Shown here one piece after another: positions 44,359 through 54,902 of a stretch of 64,000 nt of DNA. The stretch is from Isoetes taiwanensis (Eukaryota; Streptophyta; Lycopodiopsida; Isoetales; Isoetaceae): NCBI GenBank assembly GCA_021234155.1, contig JAJEKV010000166.1, positions 945,142-1,009,141 on the forward strand, read 5' to 3'. Every line of letters starts with the position of its first letter. Position 1 is the first letter of the stretch. The notes under the pieces were generated by a model. That model saw nothing but the letters and a program-made list of their open reading frames with translations. It ran no database searches and was not told the origin of the DNA. Both the position numbers and the translations under genes were made by a program.

Positions 44359-45660
44359 TCAGCTTGAGTATGCAGCCCTTGAGTTTGACAAATGCCGCAT
44401 ATCGGCTGACACTCCATTAAGGGGCTCTTGGATTAGGGCATTCTGAAGCAATGTGCCCAAAGTTTTTGCAATGATAGCATTGTATTGGCTTCCTTTGTCG
44501 ATATGACGGACGTGGTCCAATTGCTTGTTGTAGTGGCACTGCATACGTTGAGTGATACGGCTGGTTTTGCACAAGATGGGCACGTTTTGGGGTTGGACTT
44601 GATATGAAGTACGTTGTGGTGGTAACCATTGCAAAGGTACTGCATCCCTTGTCCCTTTGGATTAAAACAGCAGTTATATGATTCCTTCTTCCACAAATTT
44701 GGCATTTTGATTTGTCGCTGTACTTCCACACTTTCGTGTGGGAGGTGTCATGGCCTCTTGCACTTTACGCACCATACATTGGCCCTTTCTTTTTGTTCAT
44801 AGACCTTTTGTTGCTCCATCCACCTAGTTGAGTTGTAATTCGGATAGTTGCTTTGTCAACAACTCCACAATATCTTCCTTAACCTTTGCAATTTGGGTCT
44901 CCATATTGATGGGACTTGCGTTGTAGGCGCATTGGGCAAAGTTACCATTGGATTGGATGGTGACGGCAGCAATGGGAATTGCAGCCGATCTTTGCTAGAT
45001 TCTTTGCATGTGCTGTTGAAGGCAAAAATAATCCACCTTTCCTAAAGGTTGGAATACTTAAAAGCATTGGCAGGGTTCCTTGTACTCTGAAACCCAATGT
45101 GTCATATTGTGACCTTGTGGCATCATCCAAAGTAGCTGGTTGGCTTGCTTTTACAAATAGTTATAGTAGAGGGGGCAACCCCTCCACAAAGTATCTTACT
45201 TGTTCTTCTGCGGCAGGTAGCGGGTCTCATCTCAGAATATAACTTTGCAAAGTCTCGCCTGGATAACACTTAATGTGCGTGAGTTCTTGGAGAATTCTCT
45301 CCTTGAACCCAAGTCCTCTAAATTGGGTTAGAAAAGCCTCTTTTAATGTATTCCAATTTGTAAAAGGTGTGATCTCTTGAGATTGCCAGTGCCACCGTGC
45401 TACATATTGTTGAAGAGTTCCTGGAAATAATTTTAATCTGTCAGCATCATTCTTCCCATTTGCGGTGTTGGCAGTGAGGAGCGTATATAGATGCACATCG
45501 GCATCATCTCCTAGATAAAACATTGGATATTTCAAATCTCCCATCCTTGCAACTGTTCTTGGTGCTTGAATTGGGGTTATTGGGATAGATTTTGTTGATC
45601 TTGTTGAGTTCATGCCTCTCGAATCTAAAAGGGATGGCGCACTTGACACCCTAAAAAAAT
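44359..45660 (-). pseudogene. Gag of gypsy copy B with zinc knuckles
   Basis: The N-terminal part (45649-45227, 140 codons) contains NSTRSTKSIPITPIQAP, TPFTNWNTLKEAFLTQFRG and ERILQELTHIKCYPGETLQS, a typical retrotransposon-gag capsid (W..L...F...F). The knuckle region (44731-44360) shows CQICGRRNH and CYHCKNFGHIASECPNP (C-x2-C-x4-H-x4-C) and, in another frame, a C-x2-C-TQGLHTQ block. Frameshifts separate the pieces. Confidence 0.8.
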
Positions 45661-46346
45661 ATGTATCTTCGTGGCATAATTATCTTTGTATTTGTTTAAA
45701 TCATAATTCATATTCTCATCTTTGCCTTTCCACAGCCTTATCGTGCTCTTCCTTGGATTCCGTTCCTCGCACATACATACATCGATGGAGGGAGTTGGCC
45801 TGGTTTTCGTTTTATCGTGGCTTGGCTCCTCTTCTCTTTTGATGTTGTCGGCTTTCTTGAACAAAGCTCCTTCACAAGTACCGTACTTGATTTCCCGGCC
45901 AATGCACCATAATTATGTCGAGCCCTTGCTCGCATCCCAAGAAAAGTTGCGCTGTGAAGAAACACCAAGATAATCGAAAGAAAATCTTTATTGCATATGG
46001 TTCTGGTTGGAATAACCCCAACCGTGGGGTCTTCCTGGCGGTCAGTAATGCCTCTGTGACATACTTAGTTGGCCTTCATATGTTACTTCCCCAAATGCGG
46101 GCTTTTATAACTTCCCCATGGTTGCAAGGTTCAAGAAATTAAAATTTAATGGTTAGCCCTTGTTTCCTCCTTCGGTTCCCCTGTATTTAATTGTACTTTC
46201 TTGAATTTCATTCTAATGGTTCAAACTCTATAATAGAAGGTCGGCCTTCTATGATCAAATCTTGTAGACACCACACAAATGGCTTCGATTTCCCAGTTTT
46301 GGCCTGCTCCAAATTCTTCTGCGTTGTTTAAAATTTTGTTGCTGCC

Positions 46347-46670
46347 AAATCTTCAGCCCTTGGCGGCCTTCGGATCATCTACTTGGCCTAATACAGGTTC
46401 GATTTCTCCCAAACAAAACCCCGGTGACCTTTTTCAACAATTCTTGCATGGACAAAATCGATTGGGCCCAATTTTGGTCTGATCCTCTGAAGCTCACGGT
46501 TCTTGCTGCTGCTCTGTCCTTTCTTGTAATTTTTAGTAAAACCTGGCTGTTTCTGTAAGAATCTGGCCGATAATCTAAAGACCGTGGTTCTGTGAGGCCA
46601 AGGTGGTTCTCGATTTGCTCTAAATTCTTTTCCCTAGTTTACATTTAGGACAATCACTCCTTTTTCTATT
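46347..46670. other. Unassigned spacer between IR1 and IR2
   Basis: No gene. It is probably the continuing LTR of gypsy copy B (there is no matching part in copy A to prove it) up to the point where IR2 homology starts at TTAACAGTAATG. Confidence 0.35.
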
Positions 46671-46859
46671 AACAGTAATGAATAAGGATTAATCTCCTTG
46701 AACAAACACAAATGATATTGTGCTTGTACACATCATCGATCCATGCCAAAGGACATGATGATGTGGAATGTGTCTATTCATGAAGAGATGCAACTCATAC
46801 CTCTTCATACACTATGTAAAGCCACAATCCAGGCTATTTGGATTATCTCAAATATATAC

Positions 46860-47609
46860 TGTTGAAAGTATAAGTTAACTAGATTTTTGAACTTGAGCAA
46901 ACACTGCAAATTTACTGCCTGAAGCACACTAGAGAAATTAAGTCAATTAATAACTTTAAATGATCTATGATCTATGCCACAAGTACTTGGTTGAAGTAAA
47001 GCACAAATTTCCTAAGGAAATCTATGAATGCAAGGGAGCCACAATATGGTCCCTAATCCCTTGCAATATATCAACAATTTCAACCTTAATACATAATCAT
47101 AGTCATTAATGCTCCAGGTTTACTGTAGCTATGAGATTGCTTTAAACACTGTAGCAATCTCGTTTCTGCTCCAAATACAAACCTTTGAACGCGAATACTT
47201 ATTCAATGCATACGATCTGCAGTGAGCTCACCGTTCAGCAGCAAATCATACGTATTTATGCTGTACTTCCGTCGGTTTAGTTAGGATAGAAGTTCTAAGT
47301 TTAGATTGCGGTGGCTCTGAGATATCCCACAGGCATTACTAGCCAAAATCCGACACTTATGAATTATCCCACATACGTGCACAGATAATTTTGACTTACG
47401 ACCATTGAACCTTTAAACCCTTTTAAAAAACTCCCTTTCAATCTTAAGTGCTTCTTGGTTTCATGTCACCATAAGATTCAACCTTATCATTCAATGCTCT
47501 TTAAGCAAGTTATCCAACACCTCTGACCTTAGGTTAACCATATGCATTTGACTTCCATCTCTAAGTTCAAGCATGTAGCGAAAAGATTTACATGACCATA
47601 TTTCTAACA
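46860..47609 (-). repeat. 3' LTR of the copia element (750 bp)
   Basis: TG...CA ends, direct copy of 51988-52731. The polypurine tract, GAAGGGGGGAA on the minus strand (47620-47610), abuts it. Confidence 0.95.
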
Positions 47610-47700
47610 TTCCCCCCTTCATGTAATCTTTCCCGTGATTATCTTGTCTGACATCTCTCGAATTTTAAATCTTCCAAGTGGTAAAGCTTTTGTTAGAAGA

Positions 47701-50700
47701 TCAGCCATTTGATTTCTTTGTCTTGACATATGCAAGGTGTACCTGTTTTCTTTCAACCATATCTCGTATAAAATGGACTTCCATTTCTATATGTTTGCAT
47801 CTTTCATGCAATACAGGATTTCTGGACATGGCTATGCAGCTTGTGCTATCACAGAAGATTATTGTAGGTTCTGTTTGCTCTAGCCCTAGCTCAGCAAGTA
47901 GTCTTCTTTCCCATACCACTTCTTTAGTAAGCAAAGTTGCAGCATTATACTCAGCTTCTGCACTAGATAGGGCTATACTTCCTTGCTTTTTGCACTTCCA
48001 AGCTACAGGGGCACCTCCTAGCAAAACCACATAACCTGATGTTGATTTCCTTTGGTCTAGGTCACCTGCCCAATCAGAGTCACAATAGGCCTTTAATTTA
48101 AGCTCATCTGAGTTATACCTAATGCCAATATCTAAGGTACCCTTTAAATATCTCAGGATTCTTTTGGCAGCTGTCCAATGTTCTAAACCAGGGTTATTGT
48201 TGTACCTGCTCAATAAGTTTATTCCAAAAGCTATATCTGGTCTTGTGCAATTTGCTACATAAGACAAACAGCCAATCAGTGACCTATAAGGAACATTCTC
48301 CATTTGCTTTCTCTCTTTCTCTGAATTTGGAGACATATTAGCTGAGATCTTCTGCCCTGGTACTAAAGGAGTTTGTGCTATGTTGCAATCACTCATATTA
48401 AACTTCTTCAACATATTCAAAATATGAGTTTGCTGGCTCAATGTCAGCAGTTTATTTTCCCTGTCCCTGTATACTTCAATTCCAAGAAACCTTTTTAGTT
48501 CACCTAAATCTGTCATTTGGAAACGTTTATTGAGCAGATGTTTGCATTTAGCCAAGACATATTTGTCATTTGCAACCATGATATTGTCATCAACATAGAG
48601 AGCTATAATGCACCACTGCTTCCCATCATTATATCTGTACAAGTTTCCATCACATTTTAATTTTTCAAAGCCTTGTTCTAGAAGATAATTATCCATACAT
48701 TTGTACCACTCCCTTGGTGCTTGTTTCAATCCATAAACTGCCCTGTTCAATTTCCACACTTTCCCTTTTTCCTCCTCAAATCCTGGAGCAGGTTTCAAAT
48801 AGATTTCTTCTTCAAGTTTTGCATTAAGAAACGCTGTACTTACATCCATATGATGAATTTCCATGTCATATGAGTTTGCAATAGCTAATAGCATTCTCAA
48901 ACTATTAATTTTGACCAATGGCGAGAAAGTTTCATTGAAATCTAATCCTTTCTTCTGAGTAAAACCTTGTGCCACAAGTCTTGCCTTAAATTTCTTTGAT
49001 TTTCCATCAATACCTGGTTTTATTCTGAAGATCCATTTATTGCCAACAACATTTTTACCTGGTGGCTTGTCAACTACTGTATAGGTCTCTGTTCTTTTGA
49101 AAGATTGCATCTCATTCTCCATAGCTTTCCTCCAATTTTCTGAATCACTACCTTTAATAGCATCTTCAAAATTACTAGGTAGCTTATCAGTTTCTAAGAT
49201 AAGAATATCAAATATAGAATGGATTTCACCTTTGCTGCCCTGATGCCTTTTACTTCTGCCTTCTTCAGTTCTCCCATGCAACTCTAGTTGAAGTTTACTT
49301 TCATCTGCCAAGATTTGTGCTTCAGTCCTCCTGGCTTTTCTTTTTGGTCTTGTCATGGGTACAAAGAGGTTCGGTTACGCCATTGTCACAAAGAGGGGTC
49401 AGCGAGTTTCGAGTTACGCTATCTCTTCTTCAGGCAATGCAGGTTCAACTGCAGGTTCAAACTCTGACAAACTCTCAGCATCTTGTGGTTCACTTGTACC
49501 TTCATCTCCATCTTCATTATCACTGTCAAGAATTCCTCTTGTATCCTGCATTCCAACCTCAGTCCAAGCAGTATGCTCAACTGTTTCTTTCACATTAGTA
49601 GCTTCCAAATTATCATCATCATTAATATTAGGAATTGCTCGATAGAATTTGCTTTCATTGAACACTACATCTCTGCTAATCAGAATTTTTCTATGAGCAG
49701 GATCATATAATCTGTAAGCTTTTGAATGCAAATCATAGCCCACCATATATGCAATACATGCTCGATCATCAAGTTTTTTTCTAGTTTCTTCAGGGGTATG
49801 AACAAAACCTAAACAACCAAATGATCTTAAATGTTCATAAGCAGGAATTTTACCTGATCACATCATTTCAGGAACTGTACCTTTTGTACTTGCAGAGGGC
49901 AATATGTTTTGAATAAGTACTGCTGCTTTCAAAGCTTCACTCCATAAGAAATTTGGTAAGCCAGAGTATTTTAACATTGAACGAACAGCATTGAGCAAAG
50001 TCCTATTTTTTCTTTCAGCTACTCCATTTTGTTGTGGAGAATATCTGCAAGTCAACTGTCTTTTAATACCACGGTTAGCACAATACCACTTAAATTCCTT
50101 TGATAAATATTCTCCCCCCCTGTATGATCTTATACATTTAACTTTTCTTTCAGTTTCTAACTCTACTTCAGCTATAAATAATTTCAAGGCTTCAAAAGCT
50201 TGACTTTTTTCTTCATTGAGATAACATCTTGTCCTTCTGCTTTGAAATCATCAATGAAGGTCATAAAATACCTATGTCCTTCTATTCCCCGTGTGACATT
50301 GATAGGTCCACATAGGTGCACGTGTTGTATAAGATCTAAAATTCTTTTAGCCCTTTTACCATTTGCTTTAAATGCAAGTCTTGATTGCTTACCAAGTTGG
50401 CAGCCAGCACATAGCAATTTTCCATCATCCTTTGCTGTTATAAACTTGTTTTTGATAAGCAAATCAATGTTGGCATAGTGAGTATGGCCTAATCTATTGT
50501 GCCAAGTTGTCTTTGATGGACATTCAACAAGATTGATAGACAAGATATGATCTTTGTCAAAGCCAAACAAATTTCCTACTCTCCTTCCAATAAACTTCAA
50601 AATGTTATGAAGATATATTTTGCATTCAAGCTTTTCAAAAACAACTTTGTACCCAAGATCCACAAGTTGGCAAACTGAGATTAAATTTCTCACAAGATTT

Positions 50701-51092
50701 GGAACACACAAAACTTCTTTAAGTATCACACTTTTTCCATTTAAATCAAACAACTCCAAAATCCCAGAGTCTCTAATTTTCTGCACCCCACCATCTCCAA
50801 GCTGAACTTGACCATTCTCTTTCTTACATTCTTTTAATATCTTCACATCATGTACTACTGATCTTTCTGCTCCTGAATCTATAATGAGAAACTTGTTATC
50901 ATTTTTATTAAACTCTTGAGAAACATTAAGTGCATGTATTACCTCAATGTCATCAGGATTTTCTTCATTTGTCTCTTCCATGATGTTCACACTAGTGTTT
51001 CTTCTAAATCTCCCCCTTCCCCTTTTTGAGTCCATTTGAGTTCTACCTCGACCTCTCCCCCCTTTTCCCCAATACCCTTGGGACTTGGACAA
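47701..51092 (-). pseudogene. Copia pol: protease, integrase, RT, RNase H (few breaks)
   Basis: Protease: KFLIIDSGAERSVVHD (about 50885). GAG-pre-integrase: WHNRLGHTHYANIDLL and CAGCQLGKQSRL (50510-50375). Integrase core: HLCGPINV, FMTFIDDF (about 50250), then one frameshift, EVELETERKVKCIRSYRGGE and YSPQQNGVAERKNRTLLNAV (to 49990), then a TGA just after 49858. RT and RNase H lie in a 551-codon frame (49356-47701): WIFRIKPGIDG, HHMDVSTAFLNAKLEEEIYL, LYVDDNIMVAN (YVDD catalytic), then YCDSDWAGDLDQRKSTSGY and IALSSAEAEYNAA for RNase H. The domain order INT before RT is the copia signature. Only about four breaks prevent a complete polyprotein, which fits recent insertion. Confidence 0.95.
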
Positions 51093-51955
51093 TTTGCAGA
51101 TATGTGACCTTTACCATCACAATTAAAACATTTAAATTGCTTACCTTCACTTGGACATTCATTTTTAAGGTGTCCATATTGATTGCAAGTGTAGCAGGGC
51201 CCCAATCTATCTTTTGCAAAGCTGGAACTGCCTCCTCTTTTCTGCTTCCTTGCAAACAGCACCTCTGGAGATTGATCATCATCTTGAATACCTCTGGACT
51301 GCTCAAATTCAGTACGAATGATCCTCAAGGCATGCTCCTTTGAAGTGGCTATATTTCTCACTAATGTTGCAAGCTGAGTGTTGTGAGAGACAGCCCTAGA
51401 CAGTGCTAATATTTGGTATTGCTCACTTAAAACATTTCCAGCTCCTTCAAGATCTGCCACAATAGAATCAAATTTCTCCAAAAAATCTGTTAGATCATCC
51501 TTATCAAATAATTTTAGTTTCCTTAGTTGCTTTTCCAACAAATCTATTTGGGATGAACTCTTTACCTCATATTGACTTATAAGGTACTGCCACATTTCAT
51601 GTGGCTTTAGTCCTCTTAATCTCAACTTAAGAGCAGTTCCTACCTTACTCAGAATTATCTGCTGAGCTTCCATAATTTTAGTGTCATCTGCCACAGCAAC
51701 AACAGGAGTTGAAGATGCTCTAGGACCTTTTGGAGTTCCACTCCCTCCCCCTGGATTATTTGAGCTGGTACCTGGACTTGCAGAACTGGCAGAACTAGCA
51801 GATCTAGTCACTCCAACTTGACTGCCATCTACAAGATGCCACAAATGTTCAAATTCCAAAACAGATTTAATAGATTCCTTCCAGACTTGGAATCCAGTGT
51901 CTCCCTTTAAGACTTCAATTTGATTTAACAAACTTACTGCAAATCTAGTAGACAT
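50987..51955 (-). CDS. Copia gag
   Basis: This is an uninterrupted 322-codon frame starting MSTRFAVSLLNQIEVLKGD. Residues about 15-40 (FQVWKESIKSVLEFEHLWHL) form the usual copia gag N-terminus. A low-complexity Ser/Gly stretch follows at 50-80, then a UBN2-type core (MWQYLISQYEVKSSSQIDLL, KLRKLKLFDKDDL; about 130-175). Two zinc knuckles CYTCNQYGHLKNEC and CFNCDGKGHISANC (C-x2-C-x4-H-x4-C) are near the C-terminus. Gag forms the virus-like particle and packages RNA. It overlaps the next frame by about 100 bases; a frame change is needed to enter pol, which may be mutation in this copy, since copia elements usually use a single frame. Confidence 0.93.
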   Translation of the reverse strand: MSTRFAVSLLNQIEVLKGDTGFQVWKESIKSVLEFEHLWHLVDGSQVGVTRSASSASSASPGTSSNNPGGGSGTPKGPRASSTPVVAVADDTKIMEAQQIILSKVGTALKLRLRGLKPHEMWQYLISQYEVKSSSQIDLLEKQLRKLKLFDKDDLTDFLEKFDSIVADLEGAGNVLSEQYQILALSRAVSHNTQLATLVRNIATSKEHALRIIRTEFEQSRGIQDDDQSPEVLFARKQKRGGSSSFAKDRLGPCYTCNQYGHLKNECPSEGKQFKCFNCDGKGHISANCPSPKGIGEKGGEVEVELKWTQKGEGGDLEETLV

Positions 51956-51987
51956 TGTTCCTTAAGCCAACTTGGCTCTGATACCAA

Positions 51988-52731
51988 TGTTGAAAGTATA
52001 AGTTAACTAGATTTTTGAACTTGAGCAAACACTGCAAATTTACTGCCTGAAGCACACTAGAGAAATTAAGTCAATTAATAACTTTAAATGATCTATGATC
52101 TATGCCACAAGTACTTGGTTGAAGTAAAGCACAAATTTCCTAAGGAAATCTATGAATGCAAGGGAGCCACAATATGGTCCCTAATCCCTTGCAATATATC
52201 AACAATTTCAACCTTAATACATAATCATAGTCATTAATGCTCCAGGTTTACTGTAGCTATGAGATTGCTTTAAACACTGTAGCAATCTCGTTTTTGCTCC
52301 AAATACAAACCTTTGAACTCGAATACTTATTCAATGCATACGATCTGCAGTGAGCTCACCGTTCAGCAGCAAATCATACGTATTTATGTTGTACTTCCGT
52401 CGGTTTAGTTAGGATAGAAGTTCTAAGTTTAGATTGCGGTGGCTCTGAGATATCCCACAGGCATTACTAGCCAAAATCCGACACTTATGAATTATCCCAC
52501 ATACGTGCACATTTCGACTTACGACCATTGAACCTTTAAACCCTTTTAAAAAACTCCCTTTCAATCTTAAGTGCTTCTTGGTTTCATGTCACCATAAGAT
52601 TCAACCTTATCATTCAATGCTCTTTAAGCAAGTTATCCAACACCTCTGACCTTAGGTTAACCATATGCATTTGACTTCCATCTCTAAGTTCAACTGTAAG
52701 CAGAAAGATTTACATGACCATATTTCTAACA
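51988..52731 (-). repeat. 5' LTR of the copia element (744 bp)
   Basis: On the minus strand this is the upstream LTR. The primer site TGGTATCAGAGCCA (51986-51973) follows it after one base and matches plant initiator-Met tRNA. Confidence 0.95.
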
Positions 52732-52765
52732 TATACAATTTTCCGCATAATTCTATTTCATAACA

Positions 52766-52778
52766 TGGTATCAGAGCC
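52766..52778 (+). other. Primer-binding site of the IR2 left-arm element
   Basis: TGGTATCAGAGCC directly follows the LTR end TAACA. It is a perfect initiator-Met type site. The mirrored copy is at 57103-57115. Confidence 0.85.
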
Positions 52779-53822
52779 TCGTTAAAGGCTAAAGAAATCG
52801 AGGGCTGCCTTGTAGAGCAGTCCAAGCGACCCAAGCAAAAGTCATCAAGCAATCCAAGCAATGGAAGCAAATGATCCTGGACACAACAATGCGGAAGAAA
52901 TTAAGGTTTATTCAAATCTTAAATTGTTTTTCTCTAAATCTATCTTAAGCAAGCACATATAGAGCAGTGCAATCATGCTGCCATCATATTGCTCATCGAA
53001 GCAAATTTATAAAGGCTTCTGTACAAGAATTCGGAATTGGCATTCCCCCAGCCAAATTCATCACGAGGTCCCAGCAAAAAAGGCTGAGTAGACCGTAAGT
53101 TATGCTGAAGTAATCAAACGATGCTCAGCAGTTATTCCAGTGAACAAGACACTGAGGATCATGCATAAAATTGCATGAAAATCTCCAAGCGAGATAACCC
53201 TGCGAAGCATTATGCCGCAGAGAATAATTGCAGAAGGAAATTGAACAAGATCCATGAAGCAACACCTCAGCCAAATTTCAGGAGTAATCAAGCCCCATAC
53301 TAACACATGGAGGCAAATCCAAAATTGTGGACTAATTAGGTGAAGTGCAGCGATTCAATCTGTCTTATGCACAAAGAAACTCAACAAAGGTGAAAGTTTA
53401 GATCTACCTAACTCTGGAGGAATCAAATTTAATCCTTGTTGTTATATGACTAAGAACTGGCAGCCGAAGGAAGCAAAATCTTTCTGTCTTCTTTGTATCC
53501 AGCCGATCCGCAACAGGTCACGGCACCCCGCAGACGCCGCCAAAGAAAAAAATTTTGTGGCAAAAACGTGCCACGTGGCCAGCAACCAAAAGTTGCGCCC
53601 TAACAGACGCATCGGTTCCGACCCTCTAAGTACTGCTCCAAACACGATTCTCTGCTCCACAAAATCACTACAATCTTCTTTGTTTTCAAAATTGTTCTTG
53701 ACGAGCCTGATTCAGATTCAAAATCCTCAAGATTCAAAATCTTAAAGAAGACAATTATTCTGATTTTGGAACATATTACAAGCCAGATAATCATTAAAAG
53801 CTTTCTTTTGGTGCTGATTACA

Positions 53823-54323
53823 ATGGACAAAGGCAAAAGACCTGCTGAAGAAATTGATTCCAACCAATCTTCGAACTCTCAAGGATGTTCAAAGTACTCA
53901 CCTCCTTCAAAACGAAAGGTGAAGTATTCAGAGAATTTATTTACCCTAATGCCAGAACTCTTTAAAACTTTTAGTAAAAGAGTTAAAATCATGGATTGTG
54001 AATTAAATTCACATAATCCAAATCTGGACTTAAACTCATACTGTTGCTCTAAGCATCAACAAGAGCTTCAGCAACCGGTGTACATCTTACACCATCCAGG
54101 GGGAGAGACCAAGGAACCCTGTTCCTTGAATGGCCCCCAGATTAATGAGAGTCCCATTGAGATCACTTCAGATGACGACACTCCAATTCCCAACGGAAAT
54201 AATGAGAGTGCTGCATCTCCAATTTCCATTATAGAAATTTCAAATGATTCATCCATTCTGGCAGACGAGTCTTATGATGGTGATATTTCTGACCTTGATA
54301 GATCTCCATATCATTATGAGTAG
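53823..54323 (+). CDS. Orphan ORF of the non-autonomous element, 167 aa
   Basis: ATG at 53823 starts MDKGKRPAEEIDSNQSSNSQ; an in-frame ATG at 53766 would add 19 residues. The protein is hydrophilic, with a basic patch PPSKRKVKY (possible nuclear signal) and two hydrophobic-acidic motifs PIEITSDDD (about 54150) and ISIIEISNDSS (about 54222) that look like SUMO-interaction motifs. No gag, protease or known domain is seen. The mirrored copy in the right arm is broken. It may be the only protein of this element, or a captured host fragment. Function unknown. Confidence 0.5.
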   Translation: MDKGKRPAEEIDSNQSSNSQGCSKYSPPSKRKVKYSENLFTLMPELFKTFSKRVKIMDCELNSHNPNLDLNSYCCSKHQQELQQPVYILHHPGGETKEPCSLNGPQINESPIEITSDDDTPIPNGNNESAASPISIIEISNDSSILADESYDGDISDLDRSPYHYE

Positions 54324-54902
54324 CCTACAGGTTACTCAAGCATAAGTACTCACATTCTGATGAAGATTTGGCAACTGATGACGAATACCGCCAAGTCTTA
54401 GAAGCAGCCACATCAGGCGCTCAAGAGTATCCGGAGTCATCAAAATCCAGCTAAGTTGTTCAATTCTGCAAAAGTAATAAAGCCATCCATAATAATTTGG
54501 ATGCATAAACCCACTCATTAGTGGTCATCTATAAGATGTTAAAGCCACATCTGTGTGGTACTCCATAGAGCACTAACTCTTCTAGGTCCTTGAAGATGAA
54601 GACGTTCACTCAAGGCCCAGTACTCTCAACCTAGATCTTGTTGGAAGTTCCCAAGATCAAAAGGGGGAGAAGTTAGGGAAAGCCATAAGTACATGGCATA
54701 CCCATTTTATGTGAGAAGAGTAGTTGGAGTTATTTTGGAAGTTTGACCTTGTAAACTTCCAAAGACTTGGATAAGTTCAAGTATTGCAGCTTAGAAAGTT
54801 AAGGGTAAGTCCACAACCCTAGTGGCATCTAACTTGTATTTTGGGAATAAGCCCACACTTGGTGGCACCCATATTGGTGAAGACCATGTTATGGTGGTAA
54901 TG

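Larger units (their letters stand above)
42116..46346 (-). mobile_element. Ty3/gypsy copy B, right arm of IR1
   Basis: Reading right to left: LTR-like part (46346-45916), primer site (45909-45894), gag with zinc knuckles, protease, RT, ending abruptly at HRRFI (about 42116) where copy A's sequence begins inverted. It is full-length on the inner side apart from RNase H and integrase, which are missing. Homology with copy A covers its LTR, gag start, pre-RT and RT. Confidence 0.85.
46860..52731 (-). mobile_element. Ty1/copia retrotransposon, full length, young
   Basis: Direct LTRs (46860-47609 and 51988-52731, TGTTGAAAG...TTTCTAACA) are nearly identical; I see only a handful of substitutions and two small indels. 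TSD TATAC is present at 46855-46859 and 52732-52736. The primer site and polypurine tract are in the right places for the minus strand. Gag and pol are almost intact with a few frameshifts or stops. It inserted into the LTR of the IR2 left arm; the right arm has the empty site. Confidence 0.96.
46671..54886 (+). mobile_element. Non-autonomous LTR element, left arm of IR2 (split by copia)
   Basis: A short LTR-like unit (46671-46859 plus 52737-52765, about 218 bp without copia) ends in CATAACA. The initiator-Met primer site TGGTATCAGAGCC follows at 52766-52778. Then comes about 2.1 kb with a single 167-codon ORF and no gag-pol motif. The arm stops at 54886 and is mirrored after a 16-bp loop. 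Size and content fit a small non-autonomous LTR element (TRIM/LARD type). Confidence 0.82.

Noticed and set aside
52766-52778. Part of a tRNA-Met gene
   Set aside because: Only the primer-site complement is present; no cloverleaf. The same holds at 23570, 51973 and 57103.
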